Position numbers and translations under genes: made by a program
Shown here: piece after piece, positions 28,601 to 35,115 of the stretch
Layout: each line of letters starts with the position of its first letter
How positions within the stretch are numbered: the stretch's first letter is position 1
The notes under the pieces: generated by a model
The model's database searches: none
Told to the model about the DNA's origin: nothing
What the model saw: only the letters and a program-made list of their open reading frames with translations
Source of the DNA: a virus
DNA length: 64,000 nt
IMG/VR virus record: IMGVR_UViG_3300047548_000652
Location: 1 to 64,000 of that record
Strand: one strand, 5' to 3'

Positions 28601-28827
28601 TCAATAATGATCAGCCTTTATATGGAAATGTTCAGCAGGAACCACAACAGCAACAGCCACAAAACATGGCAAGTATGTCTAGTTCATCTGCACCAATGAG
28701 ACCAAATATGTCGGGTGTTGTCAATAGGTTTATGAATATTCATCCTGATACACCATCAGCACAAAGACATGTTACTCAAACATATTATGATTCATACCGG
28801 CGAGGAACAAACTTCAATATGGGATAA
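25618..28827 (+). CDS. Large tail protein with lytic transglycosylase and CHAP/NlpC-like domains
   Basis: 1069 residues. Residues 60-100 are a Gly/Ser/Thr linker. Residues ~160-270 look like a soluble lytic transglycosylase: Glu184 in MHESG followed by GLFQLSP. Residues ~335-490 look like an NlpC/P60 or TIGR02594-type peptidase: Cys378 in NHWCGVF and His442 in TGGHVGMA. A Pro/Ala/Glu-rich stretch (~870-940) precedes a compact end with PPGEDIAGVNMKTGKTEF. It occupies the tape-measure/hub position after gp51 and probably digests peptidoglycan during DNA entry. Confidence 0.8.
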   Translation: MARPEDLTVDYKKLLKLSVTDRVQMARSPIGQSYLASLTPSQYNSLFPSYYKNSVPSYSAVSSGGGSAAGGGAVSGGGGGGEATTPSTTTPSTSSSTTISSATKPAWLQRFEASVLAKVQETAGPVTADNTGRVNATSFRNSMISKIQNSRLNGFVPPDGERYGIKKGTPQEWANYFTGLAMHESGLKTGTVGDVGRFAGNSNGLFQLSPNDATTYKIQNKPFTIEQLRDPNFNADVALKIHEHWLVTKKKGILDGAGKYWGPISREGWTPGKGRDSGLPWREWEKDSIFPSGPPSAATDVQKQRLQTDDAAETRLSPEQANKTVANMATGKIPLNEQMLKNAMTVLGRNENKDTKVLMEYFRKGGVNWDPRGKNHWCGVFVQSSLAQAGVKGTKGYTIASNWLNWGHEVNAQDVKPGDVLALTVYRGRGGGKITPGATGGHVGMATGKTKVENGVLYVQMYGGNQSNAATLQWYPASKLSVRRAPEFMGDADSRQRATELESLGLNPFDAEKMGKQTAGNVSPGIIDMPAPEGYENLPEPLRKEIEAMPVDQRHYLYGLMSKAQEAGIDPISGLSTAFQASKNNPTAVVQTIQEAPPGKIPEILAGNFEVLDRSREQLSRKEIQSTKGNRVVSLDFNATPGAKGVEIVIPDDATDEEKAAAQNYVASVKKYFEDRGYKNYPVRGVRQTSTNKRGVPGFFHTEPFFSTDKEAVDIISKDPGGYASVVASTLGSLPGTKFIPPHMEESQGASIPKGPSERQFALDKLIPELRKIKEAAMDDASEKPLVSTSAPQQTAPQVPTPTPESPTATPVVSASAPPSVRFQDMDLGGAKRPNFTEAELEAINLTPGAAEKIAKGIRENPMASSIFASPSAVRSGVLAKSPELKKFSGMSPEDQQKRLQELKQKATPAPAPEQPKQEQTAPTATPAEAPAPEAAPKTEEKPKALATGGLVDIPPGEDIAGVNMKTGKTEFYANNREAVSVKNGKLKVDPASLVNNDQPLYGNVQQEPQQQQPQNMASMSSSSAPMRPNMSGVVNRFMNIHPDTPSAQRHVTQTYYDSYRRGTNFNMG

Positions 28828-28829
28828 TA

Positions 28830-28859
28830 AAAAAGAGGGGAATCAAATCCCCTCTTTTT
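28830..28859. terminator. Bidirectional terminator between convergent genes
   Basis: A perfect 12-bp inverted repeat (aaaaagagggga / tcccctcttttt) with a 6-base loop. It gives a GC stem followed by a T-run in both directions and separates the plus-strand tail block from gp32. Confidence 0.93.
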
Positions 28860-28865
28860 CAACTC

Positions 28866-29777
28866 TTACTCAGCCAAGGCCCTAAATGCCTTTAGATCAT
28901 CATCCTCATCGTCTAGGAAAGGAATCTCATCATCAACAATAGGTGTCTTGCGTGTAGGTGGTGCGGCATTGGTTGCTGGTGCCTTTGCGGCAACAGGTGA
29001 ACCTGCACCATTTAAATCAAGGACTTCATTGAGCCTACGCTTCAACTCATCATATGACTTGAACTTATCGGGTGAAACAAACTCAGCAAGAGAATACTCA
29101 CTCTTGTAAATCCGTTCCAACTTTGAATCGTCTTCTGAGATTGGTGAAGGACTATCAAACACAGATTGCTCATAGTTTGGATAACCATCCACCATACGAA
29201 TACGCAACTTGAAGTTCGCACCCTTCCACAAATCAAATACTGGAATAGGCTTCTCATCAGCAAACTCTGGCTTCCATGCAGCCATGATCTTATCAAAGAT
29301 TTTCTTTCCGTACTGGAATAGAAAAACCTTGCCGTTGTTTTCTGGGTGGGCAGGATCAGACACAACAAGGATATTGGAAATATACCGCAACCGACGCTTT
29401 TGTGCTCGTGCCTGCTTACGGGCAGGAGAGTTATCATCTGTTGTGGAGTTCCAAAGAACTGTATTGTATTCTGATACAGGGTCCTTATGACCTTTACCAA
29501 AGGTGGTTAGTGATTTCTCAATATACCACTTGCCTGTTGGTCCTTGAAATCCATGATCCCAGAACCGAACCCAGGGTAGAGCATCATCACCATCAGCTTC
29601 ACATGGAGGCAGGAACCGAATAATAGCAGAGCCGTTACCGGCCTTGTCACGCTCAAGTTTCCAAAAGCGAGTGTCTTCTGTCTTTTCGGTTTCTGGGGAT
29701 GTGATGGCCTCAATTTCACGAGTAATGCGTTCGTTGAGTGCTTCTGATGACTTCTTTAGTTTAGCAAAATCTACCAT
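28866..29777 (-). CDS. 32: Single-stranded DNA-binding protein gp32
   Basis: 303 residues (T4: 301). The core aligns: KSLTTFGKGHKDPVSEYN, LRYISNILVVSDPAHPENNGKVFLFQYGKKIFDKI, FDLWKGANFKLRIR. The N-terminus (FAKLKKSSEALNERI) fits the basic cooperativity domain and the C-terminus is acidic (DDEIPFLDDEDDDLKAF) for partner binding. The His/Cys residues that bind zinc in T4 gp32 are absent. Start of the gp32-gp59-gp33 module. Confidence 0.95.
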   Translation of the reverse strand: MVDFAKLKKSSEALNERITREIEAITSPETEKTEDTRFWKLERDKAGNGSAIIRFLPPCEADGDDALPWVRFWDHGFQGPTGKWYIEKSLTTFGKGHKDPVSEYNTVLWNSTTDDNSPARKQARAQKRRLRYISNILVVSDPAHPENNGKVFLFQYGKKIFDKIMAAWKPEFADEKPIPVFDLWKGANFKLRIRMVDGYPNYEQSVFDSPSPISEDDSKLERIYKSEYSLAEFVSPDKFKSYDELKRRLNEVLDLNGAGSPVAAKAPATNAAPPTRKTPIVDDEIPFLDDEDDDLKAFRALAE

Positions 29778-29830
29778 TTTTGTATGTCTCCGTATGTTTT
29801 GTATGTCAATGTATAGCAGTGTATGGTCTT
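29778..29830 (-). promoter_or_regulatory. Repeat-rich gp32 leader, probable autoregulatory operator
   Basis: Reading toward gp32, the leader contains five spaced copies of an ATACA/CATAC element (ccatacac, tatacatt, acatacaa, acatacgg, acatacaa), with the Shine-Dalgarno GGAG lying between the last two. T4 gp32 represses its own translation by binding cooperatively to unstructured RNA over the start site, so these repeats are plausible binding sites. Confidence 0.5.
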
Positions 29831-29873
29831 CTTAGTGTAATCGACTGGAGTTGCCCCCAATCTTCCCACCATA

Positions 29874-30104
29874 TTAGTATAGAAACTGTTCGTTGTCAAT
29901 ACCAAAACGGTGATATTCTTCGTGTAGTTCTTGTATTTCTTCTTGGCTCAGTGGTTCGATGATAACCTGTTGTGTCAAAACTCTATGCTCTAATTCCTCC
30001 ACCTTAGGTAAGGTTTCAGCAAGGGTCTTACCCAATCCCATTAGATAATCATCATATGATGGAAGATTTGTGCCTATCAAATGTAGTCCAACAATAGTAG
30101 CCAT
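29874..30104 (-). CDS. Small acidic protein of unknown function
   Basis: 76 residues from the ATG at 30104 (MATIVGLHLIGTN), favoured because GAGG lies 8 bases upstream; in-frame GTG (30128) and ATG (30110) are alternatives. Rich in Glu/Leu with EELEHRVLTQQVIIEPLSQEE. Transcribed with the gp59 group toward gp32. Confidence 0.6.
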   Translation of the reverse strand: MATIVGLHLIGTNLPSYDDYLMGLGKTLAETLPKVEELEHRVLTQQVIIEPLSQEEIQELHEEYHRFGIDNEQFLY

Positions 30105-30109
30105 AATCA

Positions 30110-30700
30110 TTACCTCGATACCTTCCACTTATTATATTCAGCCAACAGTATTGGATTGTTTGTAAGCGAATCCTTGGATGAATATCCCAACTCTTTTCTT
30201 CTTTGAGACCAGGAACCAGGATGATAATCCCTGACCTTTTTATTTGATACCTTTGTTTCGGGTAGTGGAGGTGGCATACTTTTTAGTTTTTTGGTGTCAT
30301 TTTTTGATGATGATTTCTTTACATCATCGGCTGTATATACAGCTTTTATGGCCCTTTTCGAATAGACGATTCGTCTTACCTCAGTTTCCACTGCCTTCTT
30401 TACTTCATCTGGCGTCTTTGGTGTTTCAACTTCAGGTAAAGGTGGTGGTGTTTCCGCCACAACAGGTGAAGTATCATTCAAGACTTCTGGTTGTGTTAAT
30501 AGGTTTGGAATCTTTACAGGCAATGGTAAAGGTGGTGGAGATATTTGCATATCCTCTTTTGGTGCATCAGGCTTTGGGTCATCTTTGTCGGGAGTGCCAC
30601 CATCTGTTGTTTTGGTGATGCTTTGGTATGAAGCAACACCAGCAACCAAGCCCATAAGACCTAATACTGCCACCTGTAACTTTTGTCTAATGTCTAACAC
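30110..30700 (-). CDS. Membrane-anchored Pro-rich protein
   Basis: 196 residues starting with GTG at 30700, overlapping the end of gp59 by 7 bases. Residues 8-26 (LQVAVLGLMGLVAGVASYQ) form one membrane segment; a long Pro/Lys/Asp-rich region follows (PPPLPLPVKIP, TPPPLPEVETP), then a basic end (HPGSWSQRRKELGY). The layout of one anchor and a Pro-rich rod is spanin-like, but the lysis context is missing, so function is open. Confidence 0.65.
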   Translation of the reverse strand: MLDIRQKLQVAVLGLMGLVAGVASYQSITKTTDGGTPDKDDPKPDAPKEDMQISPPPLPLPVKIPNLLTQPEVLNDTSPVVAETPPPLPEVETPKTPDEVKKAVETEVRRIVYSKRAIKAVYTADDVKKSSSKNDTKKLKSMPPPLPETKVSNKKVRDYHPGSWSQRRKELGYSSKDSLTNNPILLAEYNKWKVSR

Positions 30701-31335
30701 AACACATTTTCTCCTGATTGAACCTTATTGGTATCAGGGCTATTTATGTGTTCTTTTAGAAGTCTCTTACATTTTTCTCGGTCATATGTCAAGAAAGGTG
30801 TTAGTTTCACAATCATGTTTCTTATGTTAGACCAAATGAAATCATCCTGCCCCAACTGCTTATCAAAGATATGTACGAAAGGAATGAATGAGTTCAACAC
30901 ACATAAGGTTTCAATATGAATGGTATTTGACATACACAGATCAATAAGAACAGGATAGGTTGAGTTCTTTTCTTTGAAGATATTTGTTGGTGAGGATATG
31001 TTATCAAATATATGATTTAGTTCACTCTGGAATGTGTAGGTGAATGACTGTGTTCTTTTGATATATTTTATGTAGATGTCTTCGGCTTCCTCATCCATAA
31101 GGTCACCAATCCACCTACGGCCAGCAATGATATTGGCCAGAATGAAATCCTGCATTTCAACTGCATCATATGTTTTTGCTAGTTTGGCATACTTGAATCT
31201 ATCCCTATTTGTCTCAAACTTTTCTTTGGAGGTTTTTACCTTGCCATGATACTTGAAAAAGGAATAGTTCTTTTGTGTGAAATGGTTTCTAATAGCCATG
31301 AACAAACAATAAGTCTGGTATGCATCAAGTTTCAT
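30694..31335 (-). CDS. 59: Helicase loader gp59
   Basis: 213 residues (T4: 217). YCLFMAIRNHFTQKNYSFFKYHGKVK, ILANIIAGRRWIGDLMDEEAEDIYIKYI and FTYTFQSELNHIF match gp59, which binds gp32-covered forked DNA and loads the gp41 helicase. The order 32...59-33 is as in T4. Overlaps gp33 by 4 bases (ATGA). Confidence 0.9.
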   Translation of the reverse strand: MKLDAYQTYCLFMAIRNHFTQKNYSFFKYHGKVKTSKEKFETNRDRFKYAKLAKTYDAVEMQDFILANIIAGRRWIGDLMDEEAEDIYIKYIKRTQSFTYTFQSELNHIFDNISSPTNIFKEKNSTYPVLIDLCMSNTIHIETLCVLNSFIPFVHIFDKQLGQDDFIWSNIRNMIVKLTPFLTYDREKCKRLLKEHINSPDTNKVQSGENVLC

Positions 31336-31565
31336 ATAGGTAGCTTGGATGTATTGCTCTTTGGAAGGAAATGTAGATTCTCTGCTTCGATCTTGATCTT
31401 TGATTTGAGTGAGGATGATATAAGCTTTGCAGCAACCTCAATCTCAAACCCGGTCTGCTCGCAATATAGCAGAACAGCATCCATGTATGACACATCTTTG
31501 TCTTCCACAATCTCTTCTATCTTGAATGAAAAGGTTGTGATTTCTTCTCTGCTTATCATCATATA
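31332..31565 (-). CDS. 33: Late promoter recognition protein gp33
   Basis: 77 residues from the ATG at 31565, with AAGGA ten bases upstream; the next codon is also ATG. VSYMDAVLLYCEQTGFEIEVAAKLISSSLKSKI... AENLHFL is the conserved gp33 segment that bridges RNA polymerase and the sliding clamp. Its presence supports reading the TATAAATA elements as late promoters. Confidence 0.85.
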   Translation of the reverse strand, partial: YMMISREEITTFSFKIEEIVEDKDVSYMDAVLLYCEQTGFEIEVAAKLISSSLKSKIKIEAENLHFLPKSNTSKLPI

Positions 31566-31681
31566 AAAGTATTCCTTAAAAAAATATATCCCCACGCCCA
31601 TTGATCAGATGGATCGGCATGTTAATTCATGCCTTGATGTTGCGGTCTTTTACGATCCCGTCCGGGGACTTGTTAAGAATT
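31566..31681 (-). other. Structured leader between the tmRNA-repeat region and gp33
   Basis: About 115 bases without a gene. It contains the perfect hairpin GGCATG-(6)-CATGCC at 31616-31633 and a GC-rich GTCCCCGGAC segment. It lies just upstream of gp33 and could be regulatory RNA; no known riboswitch pattern is recognised. Confidence 0.4.
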
Positions 31682-31722
31682 AGTGCCGGGTTTTCTGTTA
31701 CGTGGAAGAACCCGGCGAACCC
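31682..31722 (-). repeat. Second copy of the tmRNA 3' hairpin
   Basis: Copy A of a 39-41 base direct repeat. On the minus strand it starts gggttcgccgggtt and ends gtaacagaaaacccggcact, identical to copy B at 31947-31985 except for 5-7 bases in the middle. Each copy folds as GCCGGGTT...AACCCGGC. Confidence 0.9.
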
Positions 31723-31727
31723 ATTAC

Positions 31728-31919
31728 TCAAATTAGTTTCTCAAATTCTATGATATCTTTGTGAATACGTTTAAATTTATACCCATCAAGATTACTTTCT
31801 TCAAGAGCAGTTCTACGAACTAATTTAAATGCAAGTTCTTTTTCGTCATTTTCACTTGGTGGATTGTTAGGTAACATTATCCAATCAAACGACGAGTTTA
31901 TAATTTCTTGATATGTCAT
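31728..31919 (-). CDS. Small protein between duplicated tmRNA 3' hairpins
   Basis: 63 residues starting MTYQEIINSSFDWIML and rich in Glu/Lys. AGAGGA lies 8 bases before the ATG. The gene fills almost exactly the space between two copies of the tmRNA 3' hairpin. No family recognised; the layout suggests it arrived as a cassette. Confidence 0.6.
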   Translation of the reverse strand: MTYQEIINSSFDWIMLPNNPPSENDEKELAFKLVRRTALEESNLDGYKFKRIHKDIIEFEKLI

Positions 31920-31946
31920 ATCTTCAATCCTCTCATGCTCATCAAA

Positions 31947-31985
31947 AGTGCCGGGTTTTCTGTTACGAGGAAACCCGGCGAACCC
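31947..31985 (-). repeat. tmRNA 3' hairpin, original copy
   Basis: Copy B of the direct repeat, directly after the tag stop and P5-like helix of the tmRNA. It reads gggttcgccgggtttcctc then gtaacagaaaacccggcact on the minus strand. Being contiguous with the tmRNA it is probably the ancestral copy. Confidence 0.85.
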
Positions 31986-32314
31986 TATGAGACCTTAAGC
32001 CGCTAGGCGTGTCTCAAATGGAGCATTATCGTTTGCTGCCTTTACGTTTTTGACCCGATAACGGCGGAATCATGCCGGTCTTCTCCTCTTGTCCTTCAAC
32101 GCCTGTCGATCCTAGTTCTGGCCCATCAAAAGCACTACTGGCATCCTGATTGACTTCTCCAACTGAGCCACGACAGCCCAATCTGTCAACCACCGTATCC
32201 CTTGCCAGTCGGGTTGGGAGTTACCCAGTTTCCTTTGGTAGTGCTTGTGGTGGACCAGTGCGGTACTGCCCCGCAGTCCAGTTCGTCTATCTCCAATTCT
32301 CATCAAAGACAACT
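31947..32314 (-). ncRNA. ssrA: Circularly permuted two-piece tmRNA
   Basis: Upstream acceptor piece: T-arm stem TGCGG/CCGCA (32275-32259), 3' acceptor strand CTGGTCC, discriminator A and CCA ending at 32248. A 123-base intervening segment follows; its ends pair (AAGCACTAC / GTAGTGCTT). The coding piece starts at 32124 with GGGCCAG, which pairs with CTGGTCC and includes the G3-U70 wobble that identifies alanine; then GGATCGACAGG, a probable pseudoknot, and the tag reading frame ending at the TAA at 31995-31997. The tag is AANDNAPFETRLAA (first Ala from the charge). TGAGAC/GTCTCA pairs around the stop, and a GCCGGGTT hairpin follows. AAGGACAA in the coding piece pairs with TTGTCTTT in the acceptor piece. 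The T-loop GGCAGTA is not canonical. Confidence 0.88.
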
Positions 32315-32316
32315 TA

Positions 32317-32345
32317 TTTATAGCACAGACAATCTCATTTGTCAA
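32317..32345 (-). promoter_or_regulatory. Early promoter of tmRNA with embedded TATAAATA
   Basis: TTGACA, 17-base spacer ending TGC, then TATAAA. The same -10 extends into TATAAATA (32315-32322), so early host polymerase and late phage-modified polymerase could both read it. Predicted start lies near 32310, at the 5' end of the acceptor piece. Confidence 0.85.
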
Positions 32346-32377
32346 TATCTATAAAGCATATAAAGAGTAGGTATTAC

Positions 32378-32560
32378 TTAGTCTCCACGGTCAGCATATT
32401 TGTTCACACAAACGGCATATACTGCTTTTAGTCCTCCATTAAAACTTTTCTCAACAGCAACTTTTGCTTTCTCACATGCTTCGAGGCTGGCAAAATCTGC
32501 TGTTGTGGTACCACCATTACTGTACCCAGAAATAAAGATAATCATAATCCAGTTCATCAT
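32378..32560 (-). CDS. Small protein with hydrophobic N-terminus
   Basis: 60 residues from the ATG at 32560 (MMNWIMIIFISGYSNGG), whose start overlaps the RNA ligase stop in ATGA and has AGGAG upstream. The first ~12 residues are hydrophobic, possibly a signal or anchor; two Cys residues (EACEKA, YAVCVNKY) could form a disulfide. Function unknown. Confidence 0.65.
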   Translation of the reverse strand: MMNWIMIIFISGYSNGGTTTADFASLEACEKAKVAVEKSFNGGLKAVYAVCVNKYADRGD

Positions 32561-33693
32561 AGTTCTCCTGCTTTCCACTTGACCTTTATAATGTTACGAA
32601 TAGAATCAACATCCTTTTGAGACGAACAGTTTTTCAGTACAAGAGCAATCACCTTATCTCGTATATGAACTTCGTTGTTGTCCCAGCACGCAAAAAGAAT
32701 AGACCGAGTAAAAGGATTTATCTTTGGTGCATACTCAGTGGCAAACTGCTTACGAGTTATACCATTTGCCTGAAAATGTATCAAGGTAGTTAGTACAGTC
32801 ATTACCTCCAACTCAATATTCATCAACAGACCTTCCTTGAAATGAATGACTCGTTCCTTGTCGCTGTCTGGTAGATTGGGAAGAATATCATCGATCTTTT
32901 CTTCAAGGATAAGCTTGATAACATTCTTTTCAAATAGAATATTTTCTTTGGCCTTATGAATAGCAACATACCATTCGGTTTTGATCTTTATCATTTCTCC
33001 ATTCTCAAACCGAACTACCACACCTTCCATATCAGTCTGGTTCTTCAGGTCATCCAATAAACCGTGATACTGATCTACAACAGGAATATTATACCGATAG
33101 GCATTTACACGAACAGCCTCGGGTGGCAGATACTTACCAGATACATTCTCACGGATTGCCAGTATGATAAGCTTTGATTCTTTGTATGGTAGAACAATAC
33201 GATTGTCTGGGCTGATGAACTCAAAGATTGGAGTCATATTGTGTTCATGGCACAGCAAGGCAAACTGCTCATATAAAATATCTGGCTTGCTGGCAATGAA
33301 ATCTTCTGCCTGTATTGCCACATCAGTAATACCCATTTTGGTTGCCCAACGGACATTACCATCAATCACCAGTGGAGTGATCATGCTTCCATCAAGTTTC
33401 TCCAACACAACATGTGGTATATTCCAGTTGATATTATCTGGTAGGGTATGTTCCTTTTCACCCAGGTTGAAGAACTTATGAAAGCGACGAGATAAAACAC
33501 AACCGTTCTCGTCAAAGACAAGACCACGGCACTCCCGGCGAATAGGACAATCAAAGGAATCTTCGTGGGCAACCATATAGTTGAATACAGTATAGCCTTC
33601 ACGGGTAGCCTCTATAAACTCGGGGCGACCTTGAATAGCCACCCTGACTTCATCAATATGATTTATCTCTGGAAACATTTTCAACATTCTCAA
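32557..33693 (-). CDS. rnlA: RNA ligase 1 (T4 Rnl1-like)
   Basis: 378 residues (T4: 374). The nucleotidyl-lysine motif EKLDGSM has Lys99, the same number as the T4 catalytic Lys99. RECRGLVFD, FEFI, EGVVVRF and KIKTEWYV supply the later ligase motifs. It seals tRNA anticodon breaks made by host anticodon nucleases in T4. A stand-alone 3'-phosphatase gene lies just upstream. Confidence 0.92.
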   Translation of the reverse strand: MRMLKMFPEINHIDEVRVAIQGRPEFIEATREGYTVFNYMVAHEDSFDCPIRRECRGLVFDENGCVLSRRFHKFFNLGEKEHTLPDNINWNIPHVVLEKLDGSMITPLVIDGNVRWATKMGITDVAIQAEDFIASKPDILYEQFALLCHEHNMTPIFEFISPDNRIVLPYKESKLIILAIRENVSGKYLPPEAVRVNAYRYNIPVVDQYHGLLDDLKNQTDMEGVVVRFENGEMIKIKTEWYVAIHKAKENILFEKNVIKLILEEKIDDILPNLPDSDKERVIHFKEGLLMNIELEVMTVLTTLIHFQANGITRKQFATEYAPKINPFTRSILFACWDNNEVHIRDKVIALVLKNCSSQKDVDSIRNIIKVKWKAGEL

Positions 33694-33854
33694 TACGTTT
33701 TGAATACTTTCATTTCACCACAGGTCTTACATTGTAAAGTAAACTTATTACCAATTCTTACGTCATCATCATCGACAATGATGGTCTCTTGGTATACTTC
33801 CCAATGATGATCGTGCCAAGCTCCCGTCCATAAAAATCTAAGTAACTTTTTCAT
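33690..33854 (-). CDS. Small protein with CxxC
   Basis: 54 residues from the ATG at 33854, which overlaps the upstream stop as ATGA and has GGAAAG before it. The C-terminal LQCKTCGEMKVF has one Cys pair; the N-terminus is rich in Trp and His (WTGAWHDHHWE). Unknown function; coupled to RNA ligase by another ATGA overlap. Confidence 0.6.
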   Translation of the reverse strand: MKKLLRFLWTGAWHDHHWEVYQETIIVDDDDVRIGNKFTLQCKTCGEMKVFKTY

Positions 33855-34063
33855 ATCACAACTTTCCATGCTCGATTGTTTGAGCACCAGTCAGCAATAC
33901 AGTTTTCAGCAGTGATCAATTCGCTATTCTCACCGTGAAGTTTTACCATTCGGACCTTCCACCACTCCCAATGATCATTCAAAACTTCTTCTCGGGTCTT
34001 GGTGATCACAAGTGGTTCTTCGCCCATATCAAGGATAGGAGTATAGAAAGCATACTTTTCCAT
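33851..34063 (-). CDS. Small phage protein of unknown function
   Basis: 70 residues (MEKYAFYTPILDMGEEPL). GGGAG lies 9 bases upstream. Trp-rich centre (DHWEWWKVRMVKLH). It belongs to the RNA-repair operon transcribed from the promoter at 34536-34564. Confidence 0.6.
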   Translation of the reverse strand: MEKYAFYTPILDMGEEPLVITKTREEVLNDHWEWWKVRMVKLHGENSELITAENCIADWCSNNRAWKVVI

Positions 34064-34064
34064 A

Positions 34065-34514
34065 TTAGTAATCTCCCGGCTTTACCTGCATACACCGAAT
34101 ACCGTTCTCACGCCACATATTTACTACGGTGTTCCGGTCATCAAACACCATATAGGGATTGTAGCCATCAAGACGCATCTGGTCAAGCATATCTTTCTTC
34201 ACAAGAGCATCATCCCGGTAATCATCCTTTTCACGCATGTATATTACATCATAGGACACCTCGGCAACATTCTCAAGCCACCATACAGTATCTTCCCGCT
34301 GCCGTTCACTACGGCCAGTTGAAATAATAATGCGGCAACCCTTTGCTTGAAACATCTTTAGAAGCCAGACCACATCTTCATAAACAGTATCTTCCCGGAC
34401 ACCCTTATGAAAACCTTTCCAGCCTTTTGGACGGTCGTGCAGATAGTGCAGCCGATGACCTAAGTTAGCCAGTGTGCCGTCAATATCAAATATAATGTCC
34501 TTGGTCATTCGCAT
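34065..34514 (-). CDS. Stand-alone polynucleotide 3'-phosphatase (PseT C-terminal domain)
   Basis: 149 residues. DIDGTLA (Asp10, Asp12) is the HAD nucleophile motif, ISTGRSE is motif II, and VFDDRNTVVNMWRENGIRCMQVKPGDY matches the T4 Pnkp C-terminus ([25 protein letters not shown]). The N-terminal kinase half of T4 Pnkp is absent. It removes the 3' or cyclic phosphate before ligation. The second ATG at 34508 has better spacing from GAGGA. Confidence 0.88.
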   Translation of the reverse strand: MRMTKDIIFDIDGTLANLGHRLHYLHDRPKGWKGFHKGVREDTVYEDVVWLLKMFQAKGCRIIISTGRSERQREDTVWWLENVAEVSYDVIYMREKDDYRDDALVKKDMLDQMRLDGYNPYMVFDDRNTVVNMWRENGIRCMQVKPGDY

Positions 34515-34535
34515 TTTTCCTCATCATTACGTATA

Positions 34536-34564
34536 ACTATACCAGATCAGGACGGCAAAGTCAA
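34536..34564 (-). promoter_or_regulatory. Early promoter of RNA-repair operon
   Basis: TTGACT, 17-base spacer, TATAGT on the minus strand. Lacks the TGC before the -10 seen in most early promoters here. Confidence 0.8.
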
Positions 34565-34677
34565 GTTCTATTTTCCACACAAAACAGTGTTTAGTTGAGG
34601 CATATACAACCACTTAGTTGTATCTACGCCAAATGAGGCATAAAATATATGAAGGAAAATAAGTGGAGTGAAAAATA
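34565..34677. other. Intergenic region with GTTGTAT palindrome
   Basis: No gene. It contains ATACAAC-(6)-GTTGTAT just upstream of the early promoter; related GTTGTAT elements occur upstream of other early promoters of the window, so this may be an operator. Confidence 0.4.
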
Positions 34678-35115
34678 TCATTTTACGATTTCCCATTGAT
34701 AGTAATCTTCTGGTGGAGACTGAAAATCTACTTTTCTATCACTCATTGTCATAGAAAACATATAGACCTTTTGTTCAGAGTATATTGAATCAAACTTCCA
34801 TCCAACGAATCCACCATCATCTTCATAACCAATAAGAACAGTGGATGCGGTTATATCATCACTTTTTTCCACAAAGACTGTGTAGTCCATATGTGAATGT
34901 TTTGATGCAATCTCACCAAGTCTTTTTTCAAGGCCTGCTTTTATTTCATTCATATCCACAGTTTGTCTGGTTTCTTTAGCAACAGAAACCAACTCGTCCT
35001 TTACTTCATTTTTGATCATGTAGAACATAGAATGTTTATATTGTTGGGCATCGCTTTTACACGATCCCGCAACAATCAAAATGAGAGTAAGAACAATAAT
35101 AATATGTTTGATCAT
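34678..35115 (-). CDS. Secreted or lipoprotein-like protein
   Basis: 145 residues. Residues 1-19 (MIKHIIIVLTLILIVAGSC) are a hydrophobic signal ending in a Cys, a possible but imperfect lipobox. The mature part is mixed alpha/beta with no motif. Overlaps the upstream stop as ATGA with GAGGA in front. Confidence 0.65.
   Translation of the reverse strand: MIKHIIIVLTLILIVAGSCKSDAQQYKHSMFYMIKNEVKDELVSVAKETRQTVDMNEIKAGLEKRLGEIASKHSHMDYTVFVEKSDDITASTVLIGYEDDGGFVGWKFDSIYSEQKVYMFSMTMSDRKVDFQSPPEDYYQWEIVK

Noticed and set aside
32112-32345. A 77-codon frame over the tmRNA
   Set aside because: It runs across the promoter, the acceptor piece and the intervening segment; the RNA structure and Ala wobble explain the sequence better.
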